In this document: positions 13,352 through 26,485 of the stretch, one piece after another
How positions within the stretch are numbered: the first letter of the stretch is position 1
Layout of the letters: the number at the start of each line of letters is the position of its first letter
NCBI RefSeq assembly: GCF_003254395.2
Contig: NC_037648.1
Span: 15,963,830 to 16,027,829 of the forward strand
Length of the DNA: 64,000 nucleotides
Direction of reading: 5' to 3'
Origin: Apis mellifera
Taxonomy: Eukaryota; Arthropoda; Insecta; Hymenoptera; Apidae
Translations under genes and position numbers: made by a program
Notes under the pieces: generated by a model
What the model was told of the DNA's origin: nothing
What the model saw: the letters and a program-made list of their open reading frames with translations, nothing else
Databases searched by the model: none

Positions 13352-16300
13352 ATAGAGAGAGAAAGTTAACAAATATACGTCATGTCAATAAACGGTCGAA
13401 AAAAAGTATAAATTACAAATTGGAAGAGCGCCAACACGACGGACACGCGTTACCATTGTCTAGTTATAATAACGAATAACCCTCGCTTCCCTCCGTCGTC
13501 ATCCGTTTAAATTCATTTCGATCATTTTTCAATTCGACCCGCTTCTCGAATATTACGATCAAACCTTGTGAAAAATTGGAAAAGAACACCAACGTGAGAA
13601 TCGTAGAATCGAAAGCTACTTCTTCCGAAAAAAAAAAAAAATTGTATCGAAGATACTACGTTTTCGTTCTACGTAATCCTTTCAGAGTATAACACGTATA
13701 AAAAGTTTATAAAAGGTCGTTTAATAAAAGTTCGCTAACGATAACGTTTCGTGGAAGACGAGGATTTCCGTCTATGTAAAAAAGAAAAAAGAAAGAAAGA
13801 GAAAAAAATATATCGAAGAAAAATGATTCTACAATGTACGATTAAAATTGGATTTATTCGCAAAAATTTTTTGGCACCGAATCGAACCATGAAAAACGAA
13901 ATCGAAGAACATCTTTAAAAGTTAGTATTGTGACAATACTACTGCACTTCGATCGCAACACCGTAATGCGACGAGGCGAAGAAATAAGACGTAAAAGAAC
14001 GTAAAAGAACGAAACGATTTAAGGCGATTGGTATTTTTCCGTAATCGAGCAAGCGGTAAGGAGAGAATGCTCGGGTGTCGATGAGGATACGATTCTATAT
14101 AGTTAACCCATCGCGATACAGAGATCGATCGTTATCGTATTGTATCTGGAAAATCGACGTGGAAAAAAAAAAGAGCGAGCGTGTGAACACTGGAAGAAGG
14201 ATCGAAGAGAGAACTTAGAGAGTCTGAGGTCGGTACAATCATACGGTGTGTCATATACATACGTTGCAAGAACGATAGACAAGTACCGCGATAAGTGACA
14301 CGGTGTGTAAGAGTGCGTTCGGTGTGTTGAATCGTCAGGGGTGGTTTTTCTCTTCGGGTAATACGGGTAATACGGTGTGAGATATCGTGGCAGGCGATAT
14401 ATAAAGATATATATATATATATATAATCGTTGGTGAATCGTGAAAGGGTTCGCTACGTAATGGTTCACAAGGTTCCTAAATATAAGTAAAAAATGGTTAA
14501 CACACGTTCAACGCGAGTGTGCGTATACGGAAAAGTCAAGTACCACACTGCAACTAGAGATGTGAGTTTAAATCATTGCGTCGCGACTCGTTTCGCTTGT
14601 GACGCGAATATCGATCTTCCAGTAGTTTCGATTCGAGACGGTTAGTAAACACGGTTTGGCTGCGGTTACTACGCGTTCATGGGATCGGTTTTCTCAACAA
14701 ATGTTCGCGACCCGCAAAAGCGCGTCGACGTCTCGTGAAAAATTCACATCTCTGCGCACGATACGGGTGGGTGGGGGGGAAGGAAGGATAGAACAACGAG
14801 GCAAGCTAAAGTGAACTCTACGTATACATGTATGTATTACGTCAAAGGATGCGATTTACTTTACGAGGAGTTTAAGAGCTGGGGATCGACCAGTATGAGA
14901 AACGCAACGAAGAAGGCAACTATGCAAAAAATGTTACAGGAAGAAAAAAAAGAGAGGAAGTTCCAAGCAATATCGTACATGAAAGATTGCAACGAGAGAA
15001 TTATAGGAAAAGTTTGAAAGGAATGGAGAGAAAACGAAGAAATTTCTAAAATGGTGCTCGGATACGATATTTTGGAAGAAATCGATCCGACTATTCCTCT
15101 ACCTTCTAAAGATGCAGTGTGCAAAATGGCGTTTGCGGGCAGTGAACGAACAAGTAACGAATAATAGGTGTGCGAGATCTGTATGTCTAAAAAAAGAAGG
15201 AGGAGGATATAAGAGAGAGAACAAAATGGGGCCGAGACGACGGCACGCGCTTGTAATCGCGAGAATAACGATCAACGGATCCCGAACTACTCGTATCGGA
15301 GTGAGAACGGTTAAAGAAAGATGGTCGTTGGCAAAAGTCTATCGATCCATCTATATTCGTCTTCTCTCTTTCCTCCGCAGGATCGTAGGCTACACGATCA
15401 CGTAGCAACACGAGAGAATGGTAAACGTGTAACGGGGGCCTCGTGAATGCGAACGAAGCATCGTGGATGGAAGAGCGAGGAAGGCGTCTTCTCTCCCTTT
15501 CGTCCCTTTTCTTTTTTCTCCACGTTCGCTCCGTTTCTCTCTCTCTCTCTCTCTCTTTCCGTTCGCATAGCGTGTTAAGAAGAAGGGGTCCGATTCTCTC
15601 AGAGATGTAGCGTGGTACTTCTTTCTTTGTCCCGTCTCAACGTGGGTATGCCGGTATGAATCGATTGGTGAGAGTGCGTGGCGTTGCGTGAACCATTACG
15701 TTACGAATCTGCGCCACGCGAAGCGGCACGTGCCAAGCAGGCGAGTTCACATAGCCGTTCGCGTAGTTCCAACGATTGTATTCACCACCTGTCGAAAAGC
15801 ATACGTAGAGTACATGGAAATTCCGTTCTCTGCGCTAACCGATGATTCGTCTTCCCCTTCCCTTCCCTATATGTCCGGTACGTATGCGCAGTGTACGTAT
15901 TCTCTACGAGGTATCGAATCGCGAACGATTCGAGAATCGACCGACGATGGATAAACGTCGTGTCCGTTTCTCGTTTCGAATCGAACGTAAAGCGAGTATA
16001 AACCGATCGATAAAAGAAATCGTACACGGGAATAATCGCAAGAATAATGATCGTACAAGTTGTCTGGATACACTTTGAGTTTTTAATACCTTGTTCCCTA
16101 ATGCAAGTGTCGCGATTTTTGCGTGCTAACCGTCTTATACGTCTATAATTAAATATAAATTTATATATATATATATATTATATATATATAATATATATAT
16201 ATTGCATATAAACATATACGCGTATTCGTTGGCATACGTGTATATATTTATACATAACATGTGTACATTATTTATCGTAACGAACAGTGTTCAGTCGTTT

Positions 16301-19300
16301 GCTAATATCGATATACATAAACCGATTGAAGTTTCAACCTCTCGTCAGATTAAAGTAGTCTCTCTTTTTCCACTTAATCGTGATTCGCTCGTATAACGAA
16401 AAGAAAAACGTAAACGAGCGAGCGTGTGTGCTACCGAACGCATTGGCAACGGATTCGATTTCTTTCTCAAAGAGAAGCGCGAAAGCTGAAGCTTAAAAAG
16501 TAAGTAAGTAAGTAAGTAAGATAAATTTGGCAGGCAAATCGCGGTATCGAGGTTAGGCTCGTCTTCGTATTACTTTCTTCGAAGTCTAGATTTTTCTAGA
16601 CGGATGGTCGATACAGACTGGTTTTAGATTCGAAAACATGAAGCGCAACGATCTCGAGGCGGCACACGACGCATCATACGCGCTGCGAGTAATCGAATAA
16701 CACGCACGCGTACGAAACGAACTACGAGAAACAATTTGAAAAGAGAAGAGGGAAGAAAAAAAATAAGAACGATGGGTGGAGGTGAATGAAGAGATGGTAG
16801 GCGATTATTAGGTGGACAATGATGCGATGATAAAACAAAGAAACGAAATAGAAATACGAAGGAAGAAAGAAAATAGTGCTCGAAGAGACGCGTGCGTGTG
16901 TAATATGATAATATCGATGGCAGGACAGGATTGACGATGCACAAATGCAAGACGAGGACAAGTCAAGTCATTAAACCGACAGAAAGGAACTCGTATACGA
17001 TAGATCGAGGATACGATGATACTCTTCTTCTGTTTACAGGATAGGGTTTCGTTTTAGAGGAGTCGATCGTCACCTTTTCGACTTTCTTCCTCTCGAAGAG
17101 TCTTTTATTTCATTAAAAAGAGAGAAAAAAGGGAAGAAAGGAAAGGAAGCGCGATCCAGAATGATCGAGGAACTCGAGAAGAAAACGACGATTCCAAGGA
17201 CGGTATATATATATCCATGAAAGCGTAGACGGATAATCAAACAATGGGCACGAAAAATGACCAGTTGATGATACATCGTTTGATTTGAAAAATGGATGGA
17301 CGAAACGAATTGGATAAAAATCTCGTTCGATCGTATAGAGTGCTCATCGTTATCGAGATCGGCTTATTGTGCTTCACCGTTGTGTGTGTATGTGTGTGTG
17401 TGTGTGTTTTTTCTCCACCACTTGATAAAGTTGGTGAATACATCGCAGCGGATACAACAACGTCGATTCACGATAGATTCAGCATGCAAACGCAAAATTG
17501 CGCGATTCGTTCCCCGTTACTCCGTCGTCGTCGCTGTCGTCGTCGTAGTTATCGTCATTACCGTCGTTGTCGATGTTTGCTCGCAGCTCGCCGTCAGATT
17601 TCGACCGAGTACCGCCGACAAACGCGGTGTTGCGTTCGAAAGGAATTGCGAATCGTGCATAGCTTCGAGGAATCGTAAGCGAAAAGGTAAATTCTCGAGG
17701 AAAGGACATATACATCGTATGTATGAGCAAATACAACGTGGGGGCGTTCCCAGCGAATCTTACCGACCGCATGCGCAGTGGTCGGTAAAAAAGAGTTTAA
17801 CTCGAATTTCGCCATCGTCTCTCTCTCTCTCTCTCTAATCGCATATCCTTTTTATTCGCGTATTCACCTTCGCGATACGTAAATAATATTACGTAGTTAA
17901 TTTGTTCGTATAATCTTCACTGCGTTCTACGATGTAGTAACTAGTAACCTTTTTTTTTTTTCCTTTTTTTTTTTCTTTTCTTTTTTTAATTAAGTGTAGC
18001 AATAATAGCGTAACAATGACTAAATGGAGTGGCGATTAATGGTCACGTGGTGATGGTGGTAAGTTAACGATATTATTCAACGTGATTATCAACGTGATCG
18101 TCTATACGCTTCCATGACGGACGAGGACTCTCGTCGCCACAAACGAGCCACCCCTACTCGCCCGGAAGGAATCAGGCGTGATCTCGACTTATAATCGCGT
18201 CACGATTATATATATATACATTCTCCTCCCCTTTCGCGCGCACTTCTTTTTTTTTTTTTTTTTTTTAATTCGCGACGAATCACAGAACGCCGGTGATCGA
18301 TCGATCGATCTGAAACGCAAGCTAAAAATCGGGCTAATCCACTGTTACAACTGCCACGCTTTCCCTCGAATATATATATATATATATATTCCCAATATTG
18401 CACGTCCCGAAAATGTCAAACGGTTATTTTGCACGACCGATAAAGAAACGATTTTCGTTTTCTCTCGCGTCAATCTCGTACACGTATGCATACACAGTTC
18501 AGAATCAGTTTTCGAAACGAGAAAAACGTTAAGCGTAGAAAAATCGGAGGGACGAATCGGACTACGTTATACGTCGATATGTTACGCGTGGCAGTCACGT
18601 AGATTGGAACATCGTATCGACACTTGCTCGTCGATGCAACTTAAACTCGCGACTTAAAATCCGTCACCGTCCAATCGCCAATTTTTTTTCGATTCTTATT
18701 CCCCTTAGTAGAAAAATCATAGGGCACTAGCCTTGCTCCCGCCAACAACTAACTATTCGTCCCTTATACGAATAAATTATTGCTTTTTCTCGATCGATTT
18801 CGAGGCCTCTTTCGAGGTTAACCAAAATCGTAAAATTTCAAAGAGAAGAAAAAAAATTAAAAAAAAGGAAAAGATTCGTATCTCGTTTTTTATCAAGCTC
18901 GTTACGATAAAATATACCGCGTAAAGATATTTTTACATATCGACGCCTTTACGCTCGACGTAACGTTACGCGTTAATACGGCGTTAACGGGATATTTATT
19001 CACTCCCGAGTTTCTTTCCATTATATCAATATCGATCGTCGTACAAATTTAGACCTCGACCGATCCAACCCTTCGTGCGCTGTTAATATCAAGTTTCCCT
19101 TATCAACGCCAGAAAAACGATTGATATACTGTACACATTTTCATATTCTCCATATGATTTTATCCTTCTCTAATCGCGTATGGAACAAAGAAAATGAATA
19201 TACGAACTATCCTATTCCGATCTTCATTTCTTCGTCAAGAAAATACACCGAAAACATTCTTCCTCCGTTCTCGAGTCTCCTTAAATCGAACTATACGACA

Positions 19301-22300
19301 CTTTTATTCGGTGCAATATTATAATTGACACAAAAGGGAAATTCCGACCTTGGAATGAACGATCTTGATCTCTTCCAACACCTTGAAAAGCGATAACCTT
19401 GCATCCGTTCATCGAGTAAATTTATTCGAGTGACATAACCTCTCGATCGTTTCTAAAGAAATTCGTAGCACCGTGGGAGAAAGTTATCGAGGTGGGGAGG
19501 GGGGGAGATGTAGTCGGTAAAAAAGGGACAAACGTTTCCGATCGATTCGATCTTTCGACGACGAAAAACGACGATTTTCGTTTTAAAAACGCGTTTTATT
19601 CCGTTTTGGAACCACTCTTACCGTGAATCCGCAATTCCACGCGATGAAAGTGCGCGGAATAAACAGTTTAGTAATAAGTACCTATATGTTGAGCAACTTG
19701 TCTTCCGTCCTGAAACGAGACACAAATAAAAAAATTACGATCGAATCATTACCGACCGTCGCTTATAGAAGATTCAATTCTCCAAACTAAAATTCCTTTC
19801 CCTGTTTCAACGATGCAACCTTTTCTCCAACAATTGATTGTCGTCCTAAATCTATCGCGGTATCCATGGTATACACGTTCGCGGGGCGACAACGAGACGA
19901 CAACGATAAATTAAATTTTAACGTATTTCATACGTTAAAAAATTCTCGTCACCTGTGTCACGTATATAACTTTCGTATTCTCTTAGATATAATTATTAAT
20001 CATTATAGTAGGAGTAGCTTCGTTCCCCCCGAATCGTCCCGTACAAGATGATGAATTAAAGATTCGTTCGATACGGGTATATACGTATATCAAATTAATT
20101 AAATCGAATCTCTAAAACACACGTAACAAACCTACTGAATAATTATCCTTATACACGAGATCGTTATATTCCCGACGATTGTATCGTCGAATGGAAAAAG
20201 GAAAAAGAAAAGAAGTTAAGAGATTTCGAACTCTGTTAGCAGTCCCGTCAACGTTGCTGTCGTCGATTTCCCTTCGCTTCCGAATACTCGTCGTCGTCGT
20301 CGCCGTCGTTCTCGTCGTCCTCGTCGTCCTCGTCGTCCTCAACGTCTTCATCCTCGTCCTCGATGTCCTCCTCCTCGTCGTCCACGTCGGATCTCGACCG
20401 TTCAACGGCCAACAACGGTGGCGGGATAGTGGCCACGTCGAAACTCGAGTCGGTGCTCGAAACAATCTGACCGTCTTTCCCCTCGACATCGACCGCCACA
20501 CGGTGGCGCCTTTTCAAATTTTCTCGCCTCCTTCGCCGTACCGCCATCTGGCCGTGAACAGGCGTATGCACGGGACTGTCCATGCTGGACGACGTGTCCC
20601 CTTCGCTCTGCGGACTTCTGCTCGACGAGTAGGACATTGTTTTCGTACGAATTTGCGTTCTAATCTGCATAGGTGGACTCGATGTGGTCGACTCGCCGCT
20701 CAAACTCGTCGTCGAGTAATAGGGCGTCGATTTCGCCCTGATGGGAACGAGAACGGGTCGTTCAGTCGATCTCGTCTCGTGATACCTGCCTACCTCCATG
20801 GGTTCGGAGAAACCTCGCTCGAACTTGGACAAATTCGACGATCTACCACCGCCCCTCTTCTTCCTCTCCACGATCGTCTCCTCCCTTTCCTCCTCGAACG
20901 ACCAATCGTCGTCGACCTGTCGAGGGCCCAACGTGCCCAAATCCGCATACTTCTCGTGCATATCCTCCGAGCTACCACCACCCCCACGCCCCACCTCCAT
21001 TCGAATCTGATCACCGCTCGAGTACTTCATAGCCGGCACGTTGTCGTACAGTCGATCCACTTCCCCCTCCCGTCCCCTCCTCCTCCTCCTCGAGCCGAGC
21101 GAACTCTCCAACAGTTGCTCGTCCAACTCCTCCTCCTCCTCGAGAATTGGCAACGGCGCGTCGCACCCGTCGTCCGACGAGATCAATCGAAACTCGTCGT
21201 CGATCGCCTCCTCGTCGAACTCGTTCCGCGTCACGGTTATCCGGGGCGGTGATGACGAGACCCCTCGCCGGGACGATTGACCCTCGATCGATCTCCTCAC
21301 CTTCGATCGTTCCTCGGCAACATCCAACGACGTCGAGGCGTGACGGTGATGATCCGGCGGCGAGGTAATCGGGGGCGAGGTGGGGGGCGGCGGCAGAGGC
21401 GGCGAAGAGGGCGCTGCGAGCGGCGAGCCCTCGCTCGTCTTGCACTTGGAATTCGGCCTCATGCTCGTCACGCTCTTGTCGCTCGTGGTCGTGTCGCTTT
21501 GACTCTTCTCGACCAGGGAGTAAGACGAGTGTTGCTGAGGTATCACGGTCGTGCTACCCGACCAATCCGAGATCGATGCGCCGAGCTCGGCCAACGAGTT
21601 GTCGTCCGATTTCGTGCCCGAATATTGACAGAATTGCCGCACCGTGTTGTTCGAACTCGACCATTCGGACATGGAGAGGCCCATAGACGTGTCCTCGCTG
21701 TGCGAGGAACCTGTCACGTGAGAGTTCGACTTCGGTTTTATCGCTATCTTCACGGTGCCGTCCACAGTGGTGGCGGAGGTTGAGCTTTGTCCGTCCTCGA
21801 GGAACGTCGAGTGAAGATCGTCGTGCAACGTTCGATTCTCGTCGCTCGAGTCGCTGCCCGCTTCCATTCGATCCGGCGTCTCCGTGCTGTCCGTCACCGT
21901 CACTTTCACCGCTTCCTCGGGCTTGATCTCCGAATAACACGTCTCCACGTGACTCACCATGGACGATGGAGGCGGCTCGAACACGGGCGAGCTAGGAGGA
22001 GTCGGCCAATCCTCCGAACTTTGCTCCTGCAACTTCGATCTCACCGTTTGACATTTCGCCTCCTCCCCTTCCTCCCCCTTCTCGTATTGCTGCTGCTGCT
22101 GCTGCTGTTGTTGCTCGCCCATCGTCACGTCTATCGGTATGTCGGGCAACTCGGACGAGGTGCGTCGATCCTCGGATATAGAAGGGAGAGGCGTGCCTGA
22201 TGGGGGATCGGAGGAGAGAGACAGTTGATGATCGCTCGATATCAACGACTCGTCGTCCAAACTCGGCGATCTCGAGCTAGGCTTGAACGAATCCTCCAAG

Positions 22301-23168
22301 TCGCTCTTGTCCTGTTCCGAGGTGGTCGATCTCTCGGATATCCTGGAGAGGGTACGCGTGAGAGCGAAGGTGCCGCAACTGGTCAAGATATCGGGCCCGA
22401 TAGGATAGATGAACGTGCCGGGGAAATCGGCCAGGTCCTCCTGAAAACTGTCCTCGTTTTGCCCGTTGCTGTCCTCCGACTGCGATTGTACGGCGTTGCT
22501 CTCGTCCTGGCCAGGAGGCGGCCAACCCTCTTCGGCGCTCGAGCTGCCGGAACTTTCGGCGGGGAACGATTTCCAGGTGGAGGCTGTGAACTCGGGCTGT
22601 CTTAGGGACCCGTTGCTACCCTCGTCCTCGATCGTTTCTTCTCGACGGCCGACTATCGGCTGGATCTGCCCGATCCCTAGCGGCCTGGCGATGGAACACG
22701 AGCTGGATTCCGGATCCTCGCGATCGGGCGTCCAGGTAACCGTCTCCTCGCTCCTCGAACGTTCGCTGCTCAACCTTAGCTTCTTCTCCACGGACAAACG
22801 ATTCGAGCTCGGGGTTACGACCTCGTCCGTCGATAATTTGGTCGTCGTCTCTTCGACTACCACCGCTTCCTCTTCCTCCTCCTCCTCCTCCTCCTCGTCT
22901 TTGGGCAGTTCCTCGGCTACCAATTCACCTCCATCTTCGTCCTCTCGTCTCATCTCCAAGTATTCGGGGGTCAGCTCAACTTCGACCAACGTTTTCTCGT
23001 CCATCTTGTCGACGCCGTAATCAGGGGAGCTCAACTCGCTGTCGATGCCTCTCATATGGACCTGGGTGTCCAAAGCGTCGAGCGTGTCCTCGCTCGTGTC
23101 CACGGAATCCAACGGCTTGTTCTCCTCCCCCTCCGGCTCCTTCCCCTCTCCTTCGCTTTGAACCTCCT

Positions 23169-23201
<33 letters not shown>

Positions 23202-26200
23202 GCTCCTCGTCCGAACACTCCTCGATCGAGATCTGAATAGGCGACTTGACCATGTCCTGGCCGTCGTCCAAATCGATCGATTTGGGGAACGTTATCGTTT
23301 CCATGGTGGCTGCGGTCACCGTCACGTCGGGGAGATCTACCTCGACAACGTCGCCTCTTCCTCTTCTTTCTTCCCTCGTCTCCTCGTCGCTGCTCGATCT
23401 TCGAGGGATCGAGGAATCCACGGTCCTCGAGACCGTCAACAGATCTATCTTCTCCCCCATCCTAGCCACCACCTCCTGCTCCCCCGACTCGACGGAACTC
23501 TGGTCGATGAATCTGGTTCTCTCGTCCACCTTGACCGATTCCAGCATCGTGTCCTTTCCGTTCGCCTCCAACCGGACCGCGTCCCTCTCGTACGGGATCA
23601 AATCGGCACTGGCCACGATCTCGTTGCACTCGGTGAGCGGTGACTCGAGATATTGGGCCGAGGTCTCGGTCACCGAGAGAGAATCCGTGAATATCTCCGG
23701 CACGGTGGTGTGATCCGTAGTGGTCGTCGTCGTGCTATGATTCGGGGACACCTCGACCTGTACAGATTGCGCCACCTGCGCTTTCGAAGGAGGCGCTGTT
23801 GCCACGCTGTGCCTCGCCGCCTCGCCGTCCGGCGGCTTCCCCCCCTCCTCAGCCGTCTCCTCGACGGTGTCGTCTTTGCTCGAGAACGCGTTCACAGGTG
23901 GCAGCTTGTGCACGGCGATCACTGGCGCGTCCAACGACTTGGCCCGTCTCTGAGAGGTGGGCGACTGTGTCGCCCCCTGCCTCTGCAGCGCCCCTATCCC
24001 GCTCCCCTCCGAAAGACCCAGACGCGCGCGTGCGAAGAGGACAGGAGTCTGGCCCGACTTCCTCTCCCGATCTCCACCTATCTCCGTCTCCTGCTTCTGG
24101 CTTCGCTGTTGTTGTTGTTTCCACGCGACCGTCTCCTTCGAAGTGGGCGACTTTATCTCGACGGTGGTGGGGGGTTTCGCGCATGCTCCCCTTGCAACGA
24201 TCGTTCGCTTGGGCGAGATTCTCTCGGCCGAGTCTTTCCTCTCGCCACCGCCGCTCAAGCTCTTCGATATGCCCAGAGATTTCGGCCTCGATTTTTCCGA
24301 TTTCATCGCGGAGCCGCCAATCTTTATGAGATCGTCGTCGACGGAGGCAGATTTCGCTCGGGCACCGCCGCTTTTCCCTTGCTCCTCCTTCTCGGGCAAA
24401 CGGGTGATCGACTTGGATCTGCCTTTCTGAACGATGCTCACCTCGGGCGCAACGTCGGTCGAGTCTATTATGATGATCTCCTGAGGCATCTCGCCCAGTT
24501 TCAGTTTCGATTTGTCGATCTTGGAGGAGCTCGGGGTCGAAGCGCGCGACTCCTTCGAAGCGGTTTTCTTGAGAGGCGGTTTGTCGGCCTCGAGCGACTT
24601 GGACTGTTTCTTGAAATCCTTCTTCGGCTCCTGTTTCGCCGCCCTCTTCGCTCTCTTCGGCGACACGTCCGGCACGAAGTGTTTGTTCTCCACCTCGGGG
24701 GAGAGGAGAGTGTCTATGGGCGCCTTCTCCTCGGCCAGCGACAACGATTTCGAGCGGAGGGGCTCGCCGTGGGGCCGGGACACGAACGGGACGAATTCAG
24801 GAACTTTCAGACTGTCCAATTCCAGGGCGGGCTTGATCACGGGCACCTCGTCCAGCGGGAGATCGGCCACCGGCTCCACGAAATCGTCGTAACCAGTGTC
24901 TATGATCTTCGGCCTACCGATCCTCGCCTCGAACAACCTCGACTCTATCTTCTCCAATATACGCTTCGTTTTCTCGGGTATGCTGGGCTTCTCCAAAATC
25001 TTGGGTCTCTCCTCTCCCTTCCTCTCCTCCTCCTCCTCCTTCTCTTCCTCCTCCGGCCTCGGTGGGATCTCCGGCAACGGTATCTTCTCTATACTGTCCT
25101 GCTTCTCCAAACTGTCGTCCGGCGTCCTCAAACTGTCCTCCTTCCTCGCCTCGGACACGTTCTCGGATCTCGACTTCCTCTCCAACTTCATCCTCATCTC
25201 CATTCCGACCACATCGGCGAAGTTCAACAAAGGTTTGCCGGTCTTCGAGTCGAGGGACGACCTCTGACCGATCGTTATCCCCTTCTCGGTCGGTGATTTT
25301 TTCTTCTGCATCGTGAGTATGGTCACGCTCGGGTCGGTGGGCGACGCTTTCGCCGACGACGTCGAGGAGACGATCGTCACGCTCGCCTCGACCGGTGACA
25401 ATTTCGACGACCCTTTCCTCTCCACGGTGGAAGACGGTTTCGAAACGGGGATCGTTTTCTCGGGCGACGACACTTTCGACGGTGGACTCTTGCTCGAGTG
25501 CTCGGTAGGCGATAATTTTGACACGGGGCTCAGGATGCTTTTCGGTTTATCGGACGAGGGGCTCGAGAGTATGGATCTCGGTCGAGTGGGCGAGAGTTTG
25601 GCGGGTTTGTCTATCGAGGAGAGTTTCGAGAGATCGAAGCAGGAGATATCGGTGATCATCTTGAGCGGTAATTTGGGAAGATCTCGAACGCTCGTAGTAG
25701 TCGTAGTTGTCGTAGTTGTCGCAGTAGTGGTGGTGGCGGTAGTGGTCGTCGTTGCAGTGGTGGAGCCACCAGTTTTTCCGCTGTCGGACTCGGATTTTTC
25801 GTCGGATGCGGTGCCGTTCATCACGTGCCGTTTGTGCAACGTGTAAGGTATCTCGACGTTGGTCCTCTGCATGGCCGCCGTGTCCGAGAACGGGTCCTCG
25901 TCCCCCGAGTCGGCCGGCGTCAAGTCGATCGACTTTTGATGCATCAGTATGTGACGTTTGCTGTTCGAGCCCAACCTCTGTCGGGCAGGATTCGGATCGC
26001 TCTTCGTGCGCTCGACGGGGGTGTGGCTCGGCATCGAATCCTCGAAGCCCAGCACAACCCCGCCCACGATCTTGGGATCGTACTCGGTGAACAGAGAGGT
26101 CTTCGACTTGAGATTCTCCATCTCGATCGGGACGCCGATCACGGTGTCAGTCCTCGACTCGATCGAGAGCCGTTGAGCCTGGCGCTCCCTCTCCCTCTTC

Positions 26201-26454
26201 TCCTCGTCCTTCCGCGCCCTCTCCAAACTCCTCCAATCGTCCCTCTCGCGGGGCTTCTCCATCGACTTAGCCGCCGTTTTCCTCCACGACTCCTTGCACT
26301 CGATCCTCTCCACGCTGCTCCTCCTCCAATCGTGCGGCTCGTGGTCCAAGCTCCTCCTCGAATCCGAGTACTTTCGCTCCCCGTGCCTCCGCTCCCCCTT
26401 CCTCTCATGCACGCCTTTGTCCTTCGAGACGTTGTTGTTATTGTTGTTGTTGGC

Positions 26455-26485
<31 letters not shown>

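Larger units (their letters stand above)
12695..19681. other. Long Cdep intron, microsatellite-rich
   Basis: This stretch has no supported coding exon besides the two candidates at its ends. It contains microsatellites at 13253-13353, 14410-14425 (TA), 15537-15556 (CT), 16157-16203 (TA), 16498-16520 (AAGT), 17381-17407 (GT), 17818-17836 (CT) and 18366-18390 (TA), several poly-T runs, and the possible hAT-type MITE. Much of it (14.0-18.7 kb) is CpG-rich and less AT-biased than other introns here, which could mean regulatory sequence or internal promoters. Small open frames on both strands have no family features. Confidence 0.5.

Noticed and set aside
14811..15017. 68-codon + strand frame in the Cdep intron with some charged, helical character
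   Set aside because: It has no homologous family I know, no splice or promoter support, and similar frames are expected by chance over this length.
23653..25296. Long + strand open frame (547 codons) opposite the Cdep giant exon, with others at 25825-26826, 20179-21252 and 22466-23020
   Set aside because: They are Arg/Leu/His- or Ser-rich shadows of the GC-biased codons of the real minus-strand exon, with no domain, splice logic or start context.
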